Origin: Hormiphora californensis
Taxonomy: Eukaryota > Ctenophora > Tentaculata > Cydippida > Pleurobrachiidae
Assembly (NCBI GenBank): GCA_020137815.1
Contig: CM035355.1
Span: 4,388,520 to 4,452,519, forward strand
DNA length: 64,000 nt
Direction of reading: 5' to 3'
The translations under genes were made by a program, and so were the position numbers. Every line of letters starts with the position of its first letter. Position 1 is the stretch's first letter. Of the stretch, positions 54,830 to 64,000 are shown one piece after another. Under the pieces are notes generated by a model. The model was given only the letters and a program-made list of their open reading frames with translations. It searched no databases and was not told where the DNA came from.

Positions 54830-54995
54830 CCCATGGGTCTGACAGTTATGTAACTGTCGAAAATTGGGGGGTGTTGGGGTGTTTTAGGGGTCTGACACTT
54901 AGATAACTGTCGGAAATTGGGGGGTGTTTGGGTGTCTTAGGGGTCTGACGCTTAGATAACTGTCGGAAATTGGGGGGTGTTGGGGTGTTTTTGTT
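54830..54995. repeat. Three 54-bp repeats
   Basis: GGGTCTGACACTTAGATAAC, then TGTCGGAAATTGGGGGGTGT, is repeated three times inside the TIR element. A diverged relative (ATAACTGTAAAAATTTAGGG) lies at 55590. Confidence 0.8.
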
Positions 54996-55142
54996 AGATA
55001 CAATAACTAAAGTGTATCCAAAACCGTATAAAAACCAATAGTCTAAGTTATTTGAAGTATATTTGTTTTATATTCTCTCTCTCTCTCTCTCTCTCTGGAA
55101 GGGTGCACGGTTTCTTTACAAAAAACCAAATCAGCAGTAAAA

Positions 55143-55427
55143 TTGAAAATGTCATCAGACTGTGACTACTTTGTTGAGGTAAAAAGAATCGGAAAAACCC
55201 CAAGTGTTAGGATTCCTTGCAGGAACTATATTACACAATGCAGCTATCCAAACTGTAAACTGGTTTTGTGGAGATATAATATGGTCCTCCACTTTGGAGA
55301 TGCTCACCCGAACGATTTGTCGGATGGCTCATCAGCTTCAAATCGGTGGCCAGAATATGACCACCTTGAAGGAATATCAAGTGAGGAGATAAGGATGGTG
55401 AAGGCGAAAGACTTTGTTGTGGGCTAA
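55143..55427 (+). CDS. 92-94 residue zinc-finger protein of a TIR element
   Basis: Visible are MSSDCDYFVEVKRIGKTPSV, CRNYITQCSYPNCKLVLWRY, NMVLHFGDAHPND and SSEEIRMVKAKDF. CxxxxCxxxxxLWRYNMxxHxxxxH is a C2H2-type finger of the kind seen in repeat-encoded proteins of marine invertebrates (WxYNMxxH). The ORF is intact and flanked by the element's inverted repeats. AATAAAAC at 55467 could serve for polyadenylation. It probably binds DNA, perhaps the element ends (inference). Confidence 0.6.
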   Translation: MKMSSDCDYFVEVKRIGKTPSVRIPCRNYITQCSYPNCKLVLWRYNMVLHFGDAHPNDLSDGSSASNRWPEYDHLEGISSEEIRMVKAKDFVVG

Positions 55428-55785
55428 TGTTAAAAACAATGACTTTATCTATGGTTGAAACATCTTAATAAAACAAAATATTAGTACCAAAATGACCTAT
55501 CTAACTTTATTTTCAAAATATATATGTCTTTTACGAAGTCTCTGAAAAATATGGGGGTGGGTATCGATTCACCTGATTAGTCAACAGTTATATAACTGTA
55601 AAAATTTAGGGGTGGGGTGGTGTCAATAGAATTTGTCAAAATTTTACACTTATCGTCATGGGTGTCATACAGTTAGATGTTGAGCCCCCCCCCCCCCCAC
55701 CCCGGGTAATGAAAAATATGCCTTTGTACGCAGTTTTTTATCATGTGCTAGTCCTTTGTCTGTTTATTATGGCAATTTCTAGATA

Positions 55786-56457
55786 CCTTATTACCGATAT
55801 ATAACGGAACCTTTAATTAACGAAATCAGTAAAAATTTCGTTAATTTTAGGTATCGTTAATTTAGGGTTCCGCTAAATTAATGTTCTTTTAATTAAAAAT
55901 TGCTTTTTTTAGGGTAGCAAAAAAACAAAACCAAGTCATCGAATATAATTTCTACTTCTAGTTCTCTTCCTATTCATCATTGCATCAATAACTTCAACAT
56001 TTTCAAATTGAGATATCAGTTCATTATCTGAATCATAGTCATTCGTGGGCAAACCTCAAAAAATCTTGAATCTCTCTAAGAAGAAAAATTGTCATCCATA
56101 CGGGTCTTAAAACAATAATTTTCAGTAATTATAGTTATTAGTTTGTAATGAGGTAAGCCCATGTTCTGTCCATTTACAGTAAAAAGGACCTTAATTTCCA
56201 ACCCTCCCTGAATGGTGACTGAAATGCATGAGGGTCTTGAACAACTGCCTCAAATTCACAACCGTTCTCAATTGCAAAGAATATTATTCTTGATATACCT
56301 AATCTCAATAGGAACATAATTACCATTTTAACCCCATTTTAACCCGGTATTTGTGCTTCTTGTCAAAATTTGCTAACCAAAACCGAATTTCGTTAATTAA
56401 AGGTACGTTAATTAAAGGTACGCTAATAGGAGGTTCCGTTATATAGCGGTAATAAGG
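55786..56457. mobile_element. TA-flanked TIR element (672 bp)
   Basis: Ends are CCTTATTACCG(A/C)TATATAACGG and the complement, with TA on both sides. Subterminal GTTAATTAAAGGTACGTTAA repeats occur at both ends. There is no ORF. This is a non-autonomous element, possibly Tc1/mariner-like by its TA target. Confidence 0.85.
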
Positions 56458-56588
56458 TACTCACAAAAACGGAAACAGCAAGCAATAGGAAGAGGCAAGA
56501 GAAAAAGGACAAAGAAGAACATTCTTTCTCAAGTTCTTACTGATTTAATTTAATTGTGGACTAGAGACTAAAGATTAAAATATTTACA

Positions 56589-56828
56589 GGAGATCCATAT
56601 TCTCTCGAACAATATGGACGATATATGAAGGTCGATTCAGAGACAAGATGTGTGGTTACCTCGCCCCTTACTTGCACAGCTATGGATAACACCTTAGTTT
56701 CATTCGCCAAGAAATATCATCCCGCCCCGACCACGTTGAATGGCTGTCGTTTACATGCCCAATACATACAGTGTCGAATTTATGAATACTCCATACTGGA
56801 CACTAACCCAATTGCCATATTTACATAG
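56589..56828 (+). pseudogene. Unidentified exon-like frame
   Basis: After ATTTACAG the frame reads DPYSLEQYGRYMKVDSETRC, then SPLTCTAMDNTLVSFAKKYH and NGCRLHAQYIQCRIYEYSIL. Five cysteines are present. Not recognised. Confidence 0.3.
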
Positions 56829-57375
56829 AATATAGAGGTATAGAGGTACACGGAATATATAGAGGTACCTGGTACATGGAATAAAGAGGTACATCGCCCT
56901 TTAAATATCATTTTGATCAGACGGTCCTCTCCGTTATAAGAGACTCAATCTAGGTAGAAGGCGCCGGACAATTTCAGTGGGATAGGAAGGAAAAGATGAC
57001 GAAACAAGCGCAAAAGTTTTACCGGGAAAATGTTGGTCCTCATTTTTACATCGCTTAGCTCTAGCACAGTACAATATAACACTCGCATTTTGTATCGATA
57101 TTTCATCTTTTTATCGTTATCTTTTTTGGTATCATTCATTATTTTCACGTATATTCTTTTTGTTGTCAATACGTTTATATCTTACTTTCCAGTTAATACC
57201 ACAGGCAAGGGGAGAACTCGAGTACCTGCGACACAGGTGCAGGATTGGAAGAAAACTGTTAACATTCTTTTATTTACTCCAGGAAACGTGTGATTTTGTG
57301 TCTGAAGGTGCCCTGTCTCTTGCGAGAGCACCCTCCAGTACACTAAGGGAGGTACTCTAGTTTTCTCCAAGAATA

Positions 57376-57699
57376 TTGGGGATGAAATTGCACCAATTGA
57401 GCACCATGGAGACAATCAGCACACCGGACACGAAAACCTACTTCTTGAAATGGGCTGACTTCAAACTAATCCAAGCTGAAAAACAAATAATGTACGGAAC
57501 GGGGGAGAACTATAAACAGTCGACCAATATATCAGGACACAGAGATGGCACAGGACTGATGATGGTTCACGGAACCGAATTAGAAATTAATGTCGACCTT
57601 ATTAAAATTAACAGCGGAAAGAAGAGCAACGATGGGGGAGGCAAGAAAAGGCAAAGGAAAAAGGCATCGGGCAGACCACACCCTACAACAGACGTGTGA
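57376..57699 (+). pseudogene. Unidentified frame of 107 codons with a Lys-rich end
   Basis: YFLKWADFKLIQAEKQIMYG, then GTELEINVDLIKINSGKKSN and KKRQRKKASGRPH. Basic C-terminus. Not recognised. GGCATCGGGCAGACCAC (57664) recurs at 58047, showing repeat origin. Confidence 0.25.
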
Positions 57700-58028
57700 C
57701 ACCCTGGATTATAAATGATAAAATAACTTTGTTGTTTGTATTTAAGGGAAGACAAAGGATAATCATAAAATAATCTATCCCGTATCCGATTCCCAAGATT
57801 GTTGATATAATGGGATCTTCGCCCAGGGTATTAATTCGAATTGGGAGAAAGGAAGAGTGGTTGGATTCATCCCCAAGTGATATGGTTTCTGCAACGATGA
57901 AACGTGCGATTTTGTGCCTGAAAGTCCCTGATATTGGTGAAGGAACCGACCTGTCACAGGTGTAATTCTACATGGAAAAACCCAGCGCCAAATAAGAGTT
58001 AAAGGAAAGGACGCGAAAATACCGGTAA

Positions 58029-58325
58029 GTGGTGGAGGAGAAAGGTATCGGGCAGACCACCGCCAGCTATGTTGTGTCAGCGACTATGCTGGCAAATGAT
58101 TATGGAGGAGGATGGACCCTGGGTGTAGGTGGTTCTGGACACCCCCTTAGGTATGCAGGAGGTCCGCATGGGAGGATTTGGAGAGAGGTTGGTAGTGCCT
58201 CACCAGAAGCACCCCGGCCCGCTGACCTTCTGCTTGGTGAACTCTGTAATAGCCCTGGTTGTGCCCCTGGAATTATGCTGGCAAATGATAACGGAGGGAG
58301 CTGGACCTTGGGAGTAGGGGGATAA
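58029..58325 (+). pseudogene. Frame with duplicated MLANDxGGxWTLGVGG segment
   Basis: ATMLANDYGGGWTLGVGG (about 58085-58140) and IMLANDNGGSWTLGVGG (about 58272-58321) are nucleotide-level duplicates. Glycine-rich, unknown. The second ends in spacer E copy 1. Confidence 0.3.
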
Positions 58326-58882
58326 AATAACAAACCTATAACATAATTGATAAATTAAATAAAGAGCTGATATAAGATAATAACAATGCTAAAACGCCGG
58401 GACTACTACTTTTAAACAAAGTAGACGGAATGTCCAATTAGGGTTTACAGGCAGGTTAGCATTCCGAATTGAGGAATGGTCAATAGGACTAGGGGAGCTG
58501 GAGATGTAGATTCGGGGGTGGTAGATCTCTGGCTGTCACAAAACTCCTTATTCTTCAGGACAGGGGAAATAGAAGTAGGCCTCCGCACTAACTTTCTTTT
58601 ACGAATATGTCTCCTAACCCATGATCTATCCAATTCCCAAGCTTACATACACTCCCTCCTTGAGAGGGAGCGGTAAAATAACAATGCTATAAAATATAAT
58701 ATAATCACTGATAAAAACTGGTACACCAGGACTACCCCATTTAATTAAAAGTAGACTGAATGTCTCATGGAGCCCTGCAGTGTAATTGGAGAAGGTAAGT
58801 GACACCTAAACCATCAACCGACAAGACAAATCGATTCTGCACTCTCCCCACAACGGCCTGAGAGGAGAGACTACAGCAACAT

Positions 58883-59119
58883 TTGGCAAACGGATGGACT
58901 GAACTAAGCGAGGACCCCTCCAACTCATTCCAGCTACAAGCCAACACTCTCCTAAAGACTTGCCTAAAGGAAGCAGATATAGGGGACGAATACCTAGTCA
59001 CACGTCTGTCAACCAGATATTTCACCGCCCCAATCGTGTACCCACTCGCAAAGGACCACAAACCTGACTTCCCAAACACAAAGATGCGTGTGGTTCAGCC
59101 ACAAAGCTATAAAATATAA
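58883..59119 (+). pseudogene. Reverse-transcriptase-like fragment, copy 1
   Basis: The frame holds ANTLLKTCLKEADIGDEYLV, then TRLSTRYFTAPIVYPLAKDH and KPDFPNTKMRVVQP. The PIVYPLxKDHKP...P-xRVVxP motif resembles the start of the fingers/palm of Penelope-like and related reverse transcriptases. It ends in spacer E. Copy 2 at 62479 lacks about 45 bases of this. Confidence 0.5.
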
Positions 59120-59203
59120 TATTATAATTGTAATAAAAACTGATACACCGGAACTACCCCAATTAAATGTAGACTGAATGTCTCATGGAGCCCTGCAGTG
59201 TAA

Positions 59204-59398
59204 TTGGATGCCTACTACTACATAGGCCTATACAGATGCTACCGACAATCCCCACCGACACTTTCTAGGGAGGAAGCAGTTATATCAGCCGTTTCTTTTT
59301 CCACCAGCCTTGGAATTTGTTGTAGCTGCAACAATTCGTGCAAAAGCAGTTGCGGCTGCAGAAAAAGTAAGATGACGTGCCAAAGAATGTTGCAATAA
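59204..59398 (+). pseudogene. Cys-rich tail of the repeat-encoded family, copy
   Basis: SAVSFSTSLGICCSCNNSCK, then SSCGCRKSKMTCQRM and a stop. The CCSCxxxCxxxCGCRKxxxxC spacing fits the tail at 16.2 and 22.5 kb. A longer copy is at 62741. Confidence 0.5.
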
Positions 59399-59744
59399 CA
59401 AAGCCGCCGCCCAAAAGAGACTCCTAGAACTGTAATCAAGGGCTCAATAAGACTAGCGAAAGGGTTTATGGATAAGCATCGGGTTTCTTGAGTCAAACTA
59501 GATATAGACACAGCAGCAACACTGAAAAAACAGAGGAAGTTGTCTAAGGGACACGTATTCTAAATACCACTTAAATTACTCTGTTTGCTTTATTTGATCG
59601 TTTGATCAGCGGTAAAATAACAAAACCCTCCCCTATAACATAATTGATATATTAATTAAAAGGATGATTCATTCCAGAGACCAATAACGAATAAGAACCG
59701 CTCACACTACCGTGGCCCTCATCAAGACTCTAGACAAGCTGAGA

Positions 59745-59880
59745 GAAAATTCCTGGTTTTCATCACCTGGTGTCCGGGACACCACGGGATAGCAGGAAAC
59801 GTGCGGACCAGTTGGCAAAAGCTGCTGCAGATGCTCCCCCTCCCACAGAACATTTCATCCCTGTAGGCAAGATATAAAGT
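59745..59880 (+). pseudogene. LINE RNase H fragment
   Basis: FLVFITWCPGHHGIAGN in one frame is followed by ADQLAKAAADAPPPTEHF in the next. WxPGHxGIxGNxxADxLAKxAA is the C-terminal motif of RNase H in non-LTR retrotransposons. One base is lost between GIAGN and the ADQLAK segment. Confidence 0.75.
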
Positions 59881-60310
59881 TGCAGCCAAAACGTGGTCCT
59901 TAACACAGCTACCTCCAAGTCTTACTCAGTTGAAGGAAAAGTTGACATCACATCGACCAATCATCTGATTAGCTATGTTACTCTCTCATCCAAGGCAGAT
60001 CTCCAATCGCCAACTTTCTGATAAGAGCTGATATTATGATAAAAGAAGATATATAAATGTAATGCTAAAACACCGGGACATTCCGGAGACCAATAACGAA
60101 TAATAGCATCGGGTTTCTTGAGTCAAAACTAGATTTTTGTGAAGAAACACCGTATAGTGAGGTCCAAAAAGTTAAAAACTCAAAGTTTTGAGTCAGTGAC
60201 TAATCGGCCCTAGTATAGTGATTCGGCTATTCTGCCATTTAGGGACTTTAATACCACGGGCAAGAAGTTATGTGCAGACTGTGTGATACACGTATTCTAA
60301 ATATTATGGG

Positions 60311-60403
60311 ATGGTAGTACCCGAACAACAGCAGCTTATCTATTGCAAGGCGTGCGGCTACTTCGGGCATATCACCGCGATTTGTGGCAGATATATGGAC
60401 TGA
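60311..60403 (+). pseudogene. CCHC zinc-knuckle fragment, copy 1
   Basis: MVVPEQQQLIYCKACGYFGH, then ITAICGRYMD and stop: CxxCxxxxHxxxxC exactly. A 150-base region around it (from about 60215) is repeated at 63030-63190. Confidence 0.55.
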
Positions 60404-60960
60404 ACAAGCGGGGCGCAACAGCACTAGACGGCGGGCAAAGGCGGCCAGGCGGGGGAACAGCGTTCAGAACTGCTCCATCCGTTGCAATACCCCTACGACA
60501 AGACGGTACCCCACCGTGACCACTACAAGGATGTCCCCTCAGGATGCCCGCAGGAAAGAGTCCCCACGGCCCACCCAAGTGAGAATAATTGATAAATCAA
60601 ATAATGAGCTGATATAAGATAATAACAATGCTAAAACGCCGGGACTACTACTTTTAAACAAAGTAGACGGAATGTCCAATTGGGGGGGGGGGGCTGTGTC
60701 CAGTCAGCAGTAATAGAAACCTATATGAAGAAATAGAACCCCGGGCAAAGATCCAGAAACCACACGGGAAACCCGCCAGGACAGACATCACGGGATTCCA
60801 TGGATGTGAGTATGAAGAAGGAGAATGCATATACATATGATATATCCAATTCTCAAGCTTACATACACTCCCTCCTTGAGAGGGAGCGGTAAAAAAACAA
60901 TGCTATAAAATATAATATAATCACTGATAAAAACTGGTACACCAGGACTACCCCATTTAA

Positions 60961-62332
60961 GGGTACGCTAACGCAGGGAAATCTCTCACCGTAGGGTTGT
61001 AGGCCATGCCAAGGAGACCTCAAATATGCAATTTGAGCTCTCAAGTCGAATTCATATTTTTGCTACAGCTGTTTAAAAAATGTCATGTAAATTCGTTTTT
61101 GGCATCTCAAAAAAATTTTTTTAAAGATAGGAGCATGAAAATTAGGGGATTTGAAGAGGACATGAAGGTGAATAACCACAAAAATTTTTTTTGCAATCCG
61201 AGCTGATTTCCGGTCCTGAGATGGATTTCTTTTTTTCCACTTTAACGCCCTATTTGGCAAAGTTCCGAAAACATGTGAAAGCTGTAAATTGGTGAAAAGT
61301 TGCGTCTAACGATTATCTAAGTGGCCATAAATTTTGGGCGTGTCCTTATTTGAGACAAGCTATACAGAGTTTTTTTTGTGAAAGCCGTCATTTCAGAAAT
61401 AAATAAATTCCCTGTATCTCAAAAACGGCTGATCGTAGAGACCTGAGACTATGCTTAAGCGATTCAGAAGGTCCGATTTTGGGGGGGTCTTCTGAGAGAC
61501 ATTTTGCTCCTACTTCAACCGTTTTTGCTGTAATTGCGAAAAACAAATTCTATGAAAAGGGCAAAAGCTAAACTCCAATATCCTGTAATTAGGGAATTTT
61601 GGCTAAGAAAGGACCGAAACTATGGAAAAATGTGTAACAAGCTAATTCCTTCACTATTTGGTCCATATGGGTCCCTATAATCACCAAAAACAAAATCACA
61701 AAAAATCCACGATGGCGAAGATGGGTTTTTGTTTTTCGCAATTACAGCAAAAACGGTTGAAGTAGGAGCAAAATGTCTCTCAGAAGACCCCCCCAAAATC
61801 GGACCTTCTGAATCGTTTAAGCATAGTCTCAGGTCTCTACGATCAGCCGTTTTTGAGATACAGGGAATTTATTTATTTCTGAAATGACGGCTTTCACAAA
61901 AAAAACTCTGTACAGCTTGTCTCAAATAAGGACACGCCCAAAACTTATGTCCACTTAGATAATCGTTAGACGCAACTTTTCACCAATTTACAGCTTTCAC
62001 ATGTTTTCGGAACTTTGCCAAATAGGGCGTTAAAGTGGAAAAAAAGAAATCCATCTCAGGACCGGAAATCAGCTCGGATTGCAAAAAAAATTTTTGTGGT
62101 TATTCACCTTCATGTCCTCTTCAAATCCCCTAATTTTCATGCTCCTATCTTTAAAAAAATTTTTTTGAGATGCCAAAAACGAATTTACATGACATTTTTT
62201 AAACAGCTGTAGCAAAAATATGAATTCGACTTGAGAGCTCAAATTGCATATTTGAGGTCTCCTTGGCATGGCCTACAACCCTACGGTGAGAGATTTCCCT
62301 GCACTCGAAAAAAAATTTTGGTTAGCGTACCC
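60961..62332. mobile_element. TTAA-flanked foldback element, copy 4 (1372 bp)
   Basis: TTAA stands at 60957-60960 and 62333-62336. Ends are GGGTACGCTAACG and GGTTAGCGTACCC. The left arm lacks about 20 bases (the AAAATTTTTTTCGAG part) that the right arm keeps. The arms of roughly 670 bp meet near 61620-61690. It is inserted into a copy of spacer E. Confidence 0.92.
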
Positions 62333-62478
62333 TTAAAAGTAGACTGAATGTCTCATGGAGCCCTGCAGTGTAATTGGAGAAGGTGACTGGTAACTGACAC
62401 CTGAACCATCATCCTGACAAGACAAATCGATTCTGCACCCTCCCCACAACGGCCTAAGAGGAGAGACTACAGCAACAT

Positions 62479-62660
62479 TTGGCAAACGGATGGACTGAAC
62501 TAAGCGAGGACCCCTCCAACTCATTCCAGCTACAAGCCAACACTCTCCTAAAGACTTGCCTAAAGGAAGCAGATATTTCACCGCCCCAATCGTCTACCCA
62601 CTCGCGAAGGACCACAAACCTGACTTCCCGAACACAAAGGTGCGTGTGGTTCAGCCACAA
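62479..62660 (+). pseudogene. Reverse-transcriptase-like fragment, copy 2
   Basis: Nearly identical to 58883-59119 up to LLKTCLKEADI. Then a deletion removes the segment before TTCACCGCCCC and shifts the frame, so this copy is dead. Confidence 0.55.
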
Positions 62661-62740
62661 AGCTATAAAATATAATATTATAATTGTAATAAAAACTGAT
62701 ACACCGGAACTACCCCATTTAAATGTAGACTGAATGTCTC

Positions 62741-63037
62741 ATGGAGCCCTGCAGTGTAATTGGATGCCTACTACTTCATAGGCCTATATTGATGCTACCG
62801 ACAATCAAAGAACCCCACCGCAGGAAACTTCTTGTATTGTTCATACAAGGGACACTTCCTAGGGAGGAAGCAGTTGTAGCTGCAAGTGCCGTTTCTTTTT
62901 CCACCAGCCTTGGAAATTGTTGTAGCTGCAACAATTCGTGCAAAATCAGTTGCGGCTGCAGAAAAAGCAAGAGCAACCATCTATGCAGTGGCCCTGGCAC
63001 CTGTGACCTCCGGCCAAAGAATGTTGCAATAGTATAG
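62741..63037 (+). pseudogene. Cys-rich tail of the repeat-encoded family, longer copy
   Basis: MEPCSVIGCLLLHR comes from the spacer end. It is followed by SAVSFSTSLGNCCSCNNSCK, ISCGCRKSKSNHLCSGPGTC and DLRPKNVAIV. It holds the final C-x5-C pair that the 59.3-kb copy lacks. Confidence 0.55.
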
Positions 63038-63159
63038 TGATTCGGCTATTCTGCCATTTAGGGACTTTACTACCACGGGCAAGAAGAGATGTGCAGACTG
63101 TGTGATACACGTATTCTAAATATTATGGGATGATTGTACCGGAACAACAACAGTACAGC

Positions 63160-63260
63160 TTATCTATTGCAAGGCGTGCGGCTACTTCGGCCATAGCAGG
63201 CAATGCAATCGAGAAAGAAGCGATAAAATCCTACATTATACAATTATACATCTTTAGCTT
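63160..63260 (+). pseudogene. Zinc-knuckle fragment, copy 2
   Basis: LIYCKACGYFGHSRQCNRER: CxxCxxxxHxxxC, one residue shorter than the canonical knuckle and than copy 1. Confidence 0.5.
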
Positions 63261-63479
63261 TCTTTTGTTTAGCAACAGCAAACTCTTGTAATACCCCTAA
63301 AAGAGCCCCACCGCAGGAAACTTCCTAGGGAGGAAGCGATAAAATAACAAATCTATAACATAATTGATAAATTAAATAAAAGGCTGATAGAAGATAACAA
63401 CATTGCTAATACACCGGGACTACTACTTTTAAACAAAGTAGACTGTGAATGTCTCATGGAACCCTGCAGTGTAGAAGGC

Positions 63480-64000
63480 AACTGACACCTGAACCCAGCT
63501 CATAGGACATAGGAAACGGACTTCATCATAGTAAATGAGGTACTACTAGAACAGATAGTCATAACACTAATAAACAATTTGTAATTTAAGATTCAGAGAA
63601 GCAGTGGTCGTATTCACAGAAGAATGGAGTTAGTTCTGAAACCGCTGATAACAGTAGATGTACAAAAAGTAACACGTGAAGCTTGGCTTAAAGTCATTTT
63701 TCGTAAAAAACACCTGGTTTTATGTAAAGGCGAGGAAATCGCTCCTGGGCCGTAAAATAAGTGATAAAATAACAAATAACATTTAATTGATAAAGGCTGA
63801 TCAATATAGGAACGATGAAGACATAAAAAAGGCTGATACATAAAAGATTATAACAACACTGCTTACTGGTGTGTTTGAAGAATAGTTAGGGGTAATAACA
63901 CCGAATATCGCCTTGACTGGGAAAAAATTTGTGTCAAGCTAATTTCTTCACTAACGTGTCCCAATAGGTCCCCTCTAGCCCTCCTGAGTTTTTCATAACT
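63480..64000. other. Window end: AT-rich spacer-like DNA
   Basis: It contains the tenth spacer E copy (about 63752-63870) and no recognised frame. Near 63920-64000, GTGTCAAGCTAATTTCTTCA, followed by a TAGGTCCCCTC tract, resembles the loop region of the foldback elements (compare 61640-61680). It may be the start of a further copy. Confidence 0.45.

Larger units (their letters stand above)
54761..55700. mobile_element. TIR element (about 940 bp) carrying a zinc-finger ORF
   Basis: The left end is a G20 run then CTCAACAACTGACTATATGA and CACCCATGACAG. The right end (about 55645-55700) is the complement with few changes (CATGGGTGTCATACAGTTAG, then ATGTTGAGCC and a C15 run). It encloses the tandem repeat 54830-54995, a CT microsatellite (55073-55096) and one ORF. 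The target duplication is not resolved, because both ends dissolve into the homopolymers. Confidence 0.7.
58318..63860. repeat. Zone spacer E: about ten copies joining unlike fragments
   Basis: Copies start near 58320, 58672, 59105, 59610, 60010, 60587, 60888, 62660, 63340 and 63752. Common parts are GTAAAATAACAA, CTATAACATAATTGATAAAT, a CACCGGGACTAC block, TTTAAACAAAGTAGACTGAA and TGTCTCATGGAGCCCTGCAG. Most copies start with GGTAAAAT and end with CTGCAG, like an intron of 100-150 bases. Fragments between copies include reverse transcriptase, Cys-rich, RNase H and zinc-knuckle pieces, listed separately. Confidence 0.75.

Noticed and set aside
1-64000. tRNA, rRNA or microRNA genes
   Set aside because: I saw no cloverleaf with A/B boxes and no rRNA core. 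The many hairpins are better explained as transposon inverted repeats.

Overview
This is eukaryotic nuclear DNA from an animal. Its AT-rich sequence holds intron-split orthologues of metazoan proteins (ACSS3, TAF5, RFC4, a Ly6/uPAR-type surface protein). Compact introns and many transposon-derived protein fragments of the kind common in cnidarian, sponge and mollusc genomes suggest a marine invertebrate. I cannot name the species, and a sponge is only a guess.

Region 1 (1-11.95 kb) is an ordinary gene block. The last four exons of an ACSS3-like acyl-CoA synthetase (+) converge on a complete 12-exon TAF5 gene (-, 654 codons, all junction phases agree). Upstream of TAF5 lie the last two exons of RFC4 (-). 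A small three-exon Ly6/uPAR-like membrane protein gene sits on the opposite strand inside one TAF5 intron. Mobile DNA has touched this block repeatedly. Two hAT-type MITEs with perfect 8-bp target duplications lie in it, one supplying the end of the Ly6 coding sequence and one abutting a TAF5 splice donor. It also holds a TA-flanked long-TIR element in TAF5 intron 1, a TTAA-flanked foldback element in the RFC4 intron and a foldback just past the TAF5 stop. Three tandem arrays begin exactly at exon edges.

Region 2 (12-43.9 kb) has no host gene that I can identify with confidence. It is a mosaic of transposon fragments: a repeat-encoded invertebrate protein family, Polinton polymerase B, LTR integrase, LINE endonuclease, LINE reverse transcriptase, a RecQ-like helicase and zinc knuckles. 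Intact mobile elements include a 1648-bp hAT-type element, a mariner MITE and more TTAA foldbacks. Short unknown exons are separated by AT-rich spacers that recur within a zone but differ between zones. At 33.6-37.3 kb is a more gene-like island with an intact C2H2 zinc-finger gene, iteron-like repeats and an H1-tail-like reading frame.

Region 3 (43.95-53.54 kb) is a 9.6-kb minisatellite of 28- and 33-bp units. It is clean at first and then riddled with single-base indels.

Region 4 (53.5-64 kb) holds a coiled-coil gene fragment, a TIR element encoding a small zinc-finger protein, a TA-flanked TIR element, and a second mosaic of transposon fragments (reverse transcriptase, RNase H, zinc knuckle, Cys-rich domain). 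These are joined by about ten copies of one AT-rich spacer, one of which is interrupted by a fourth TTAA foldback.
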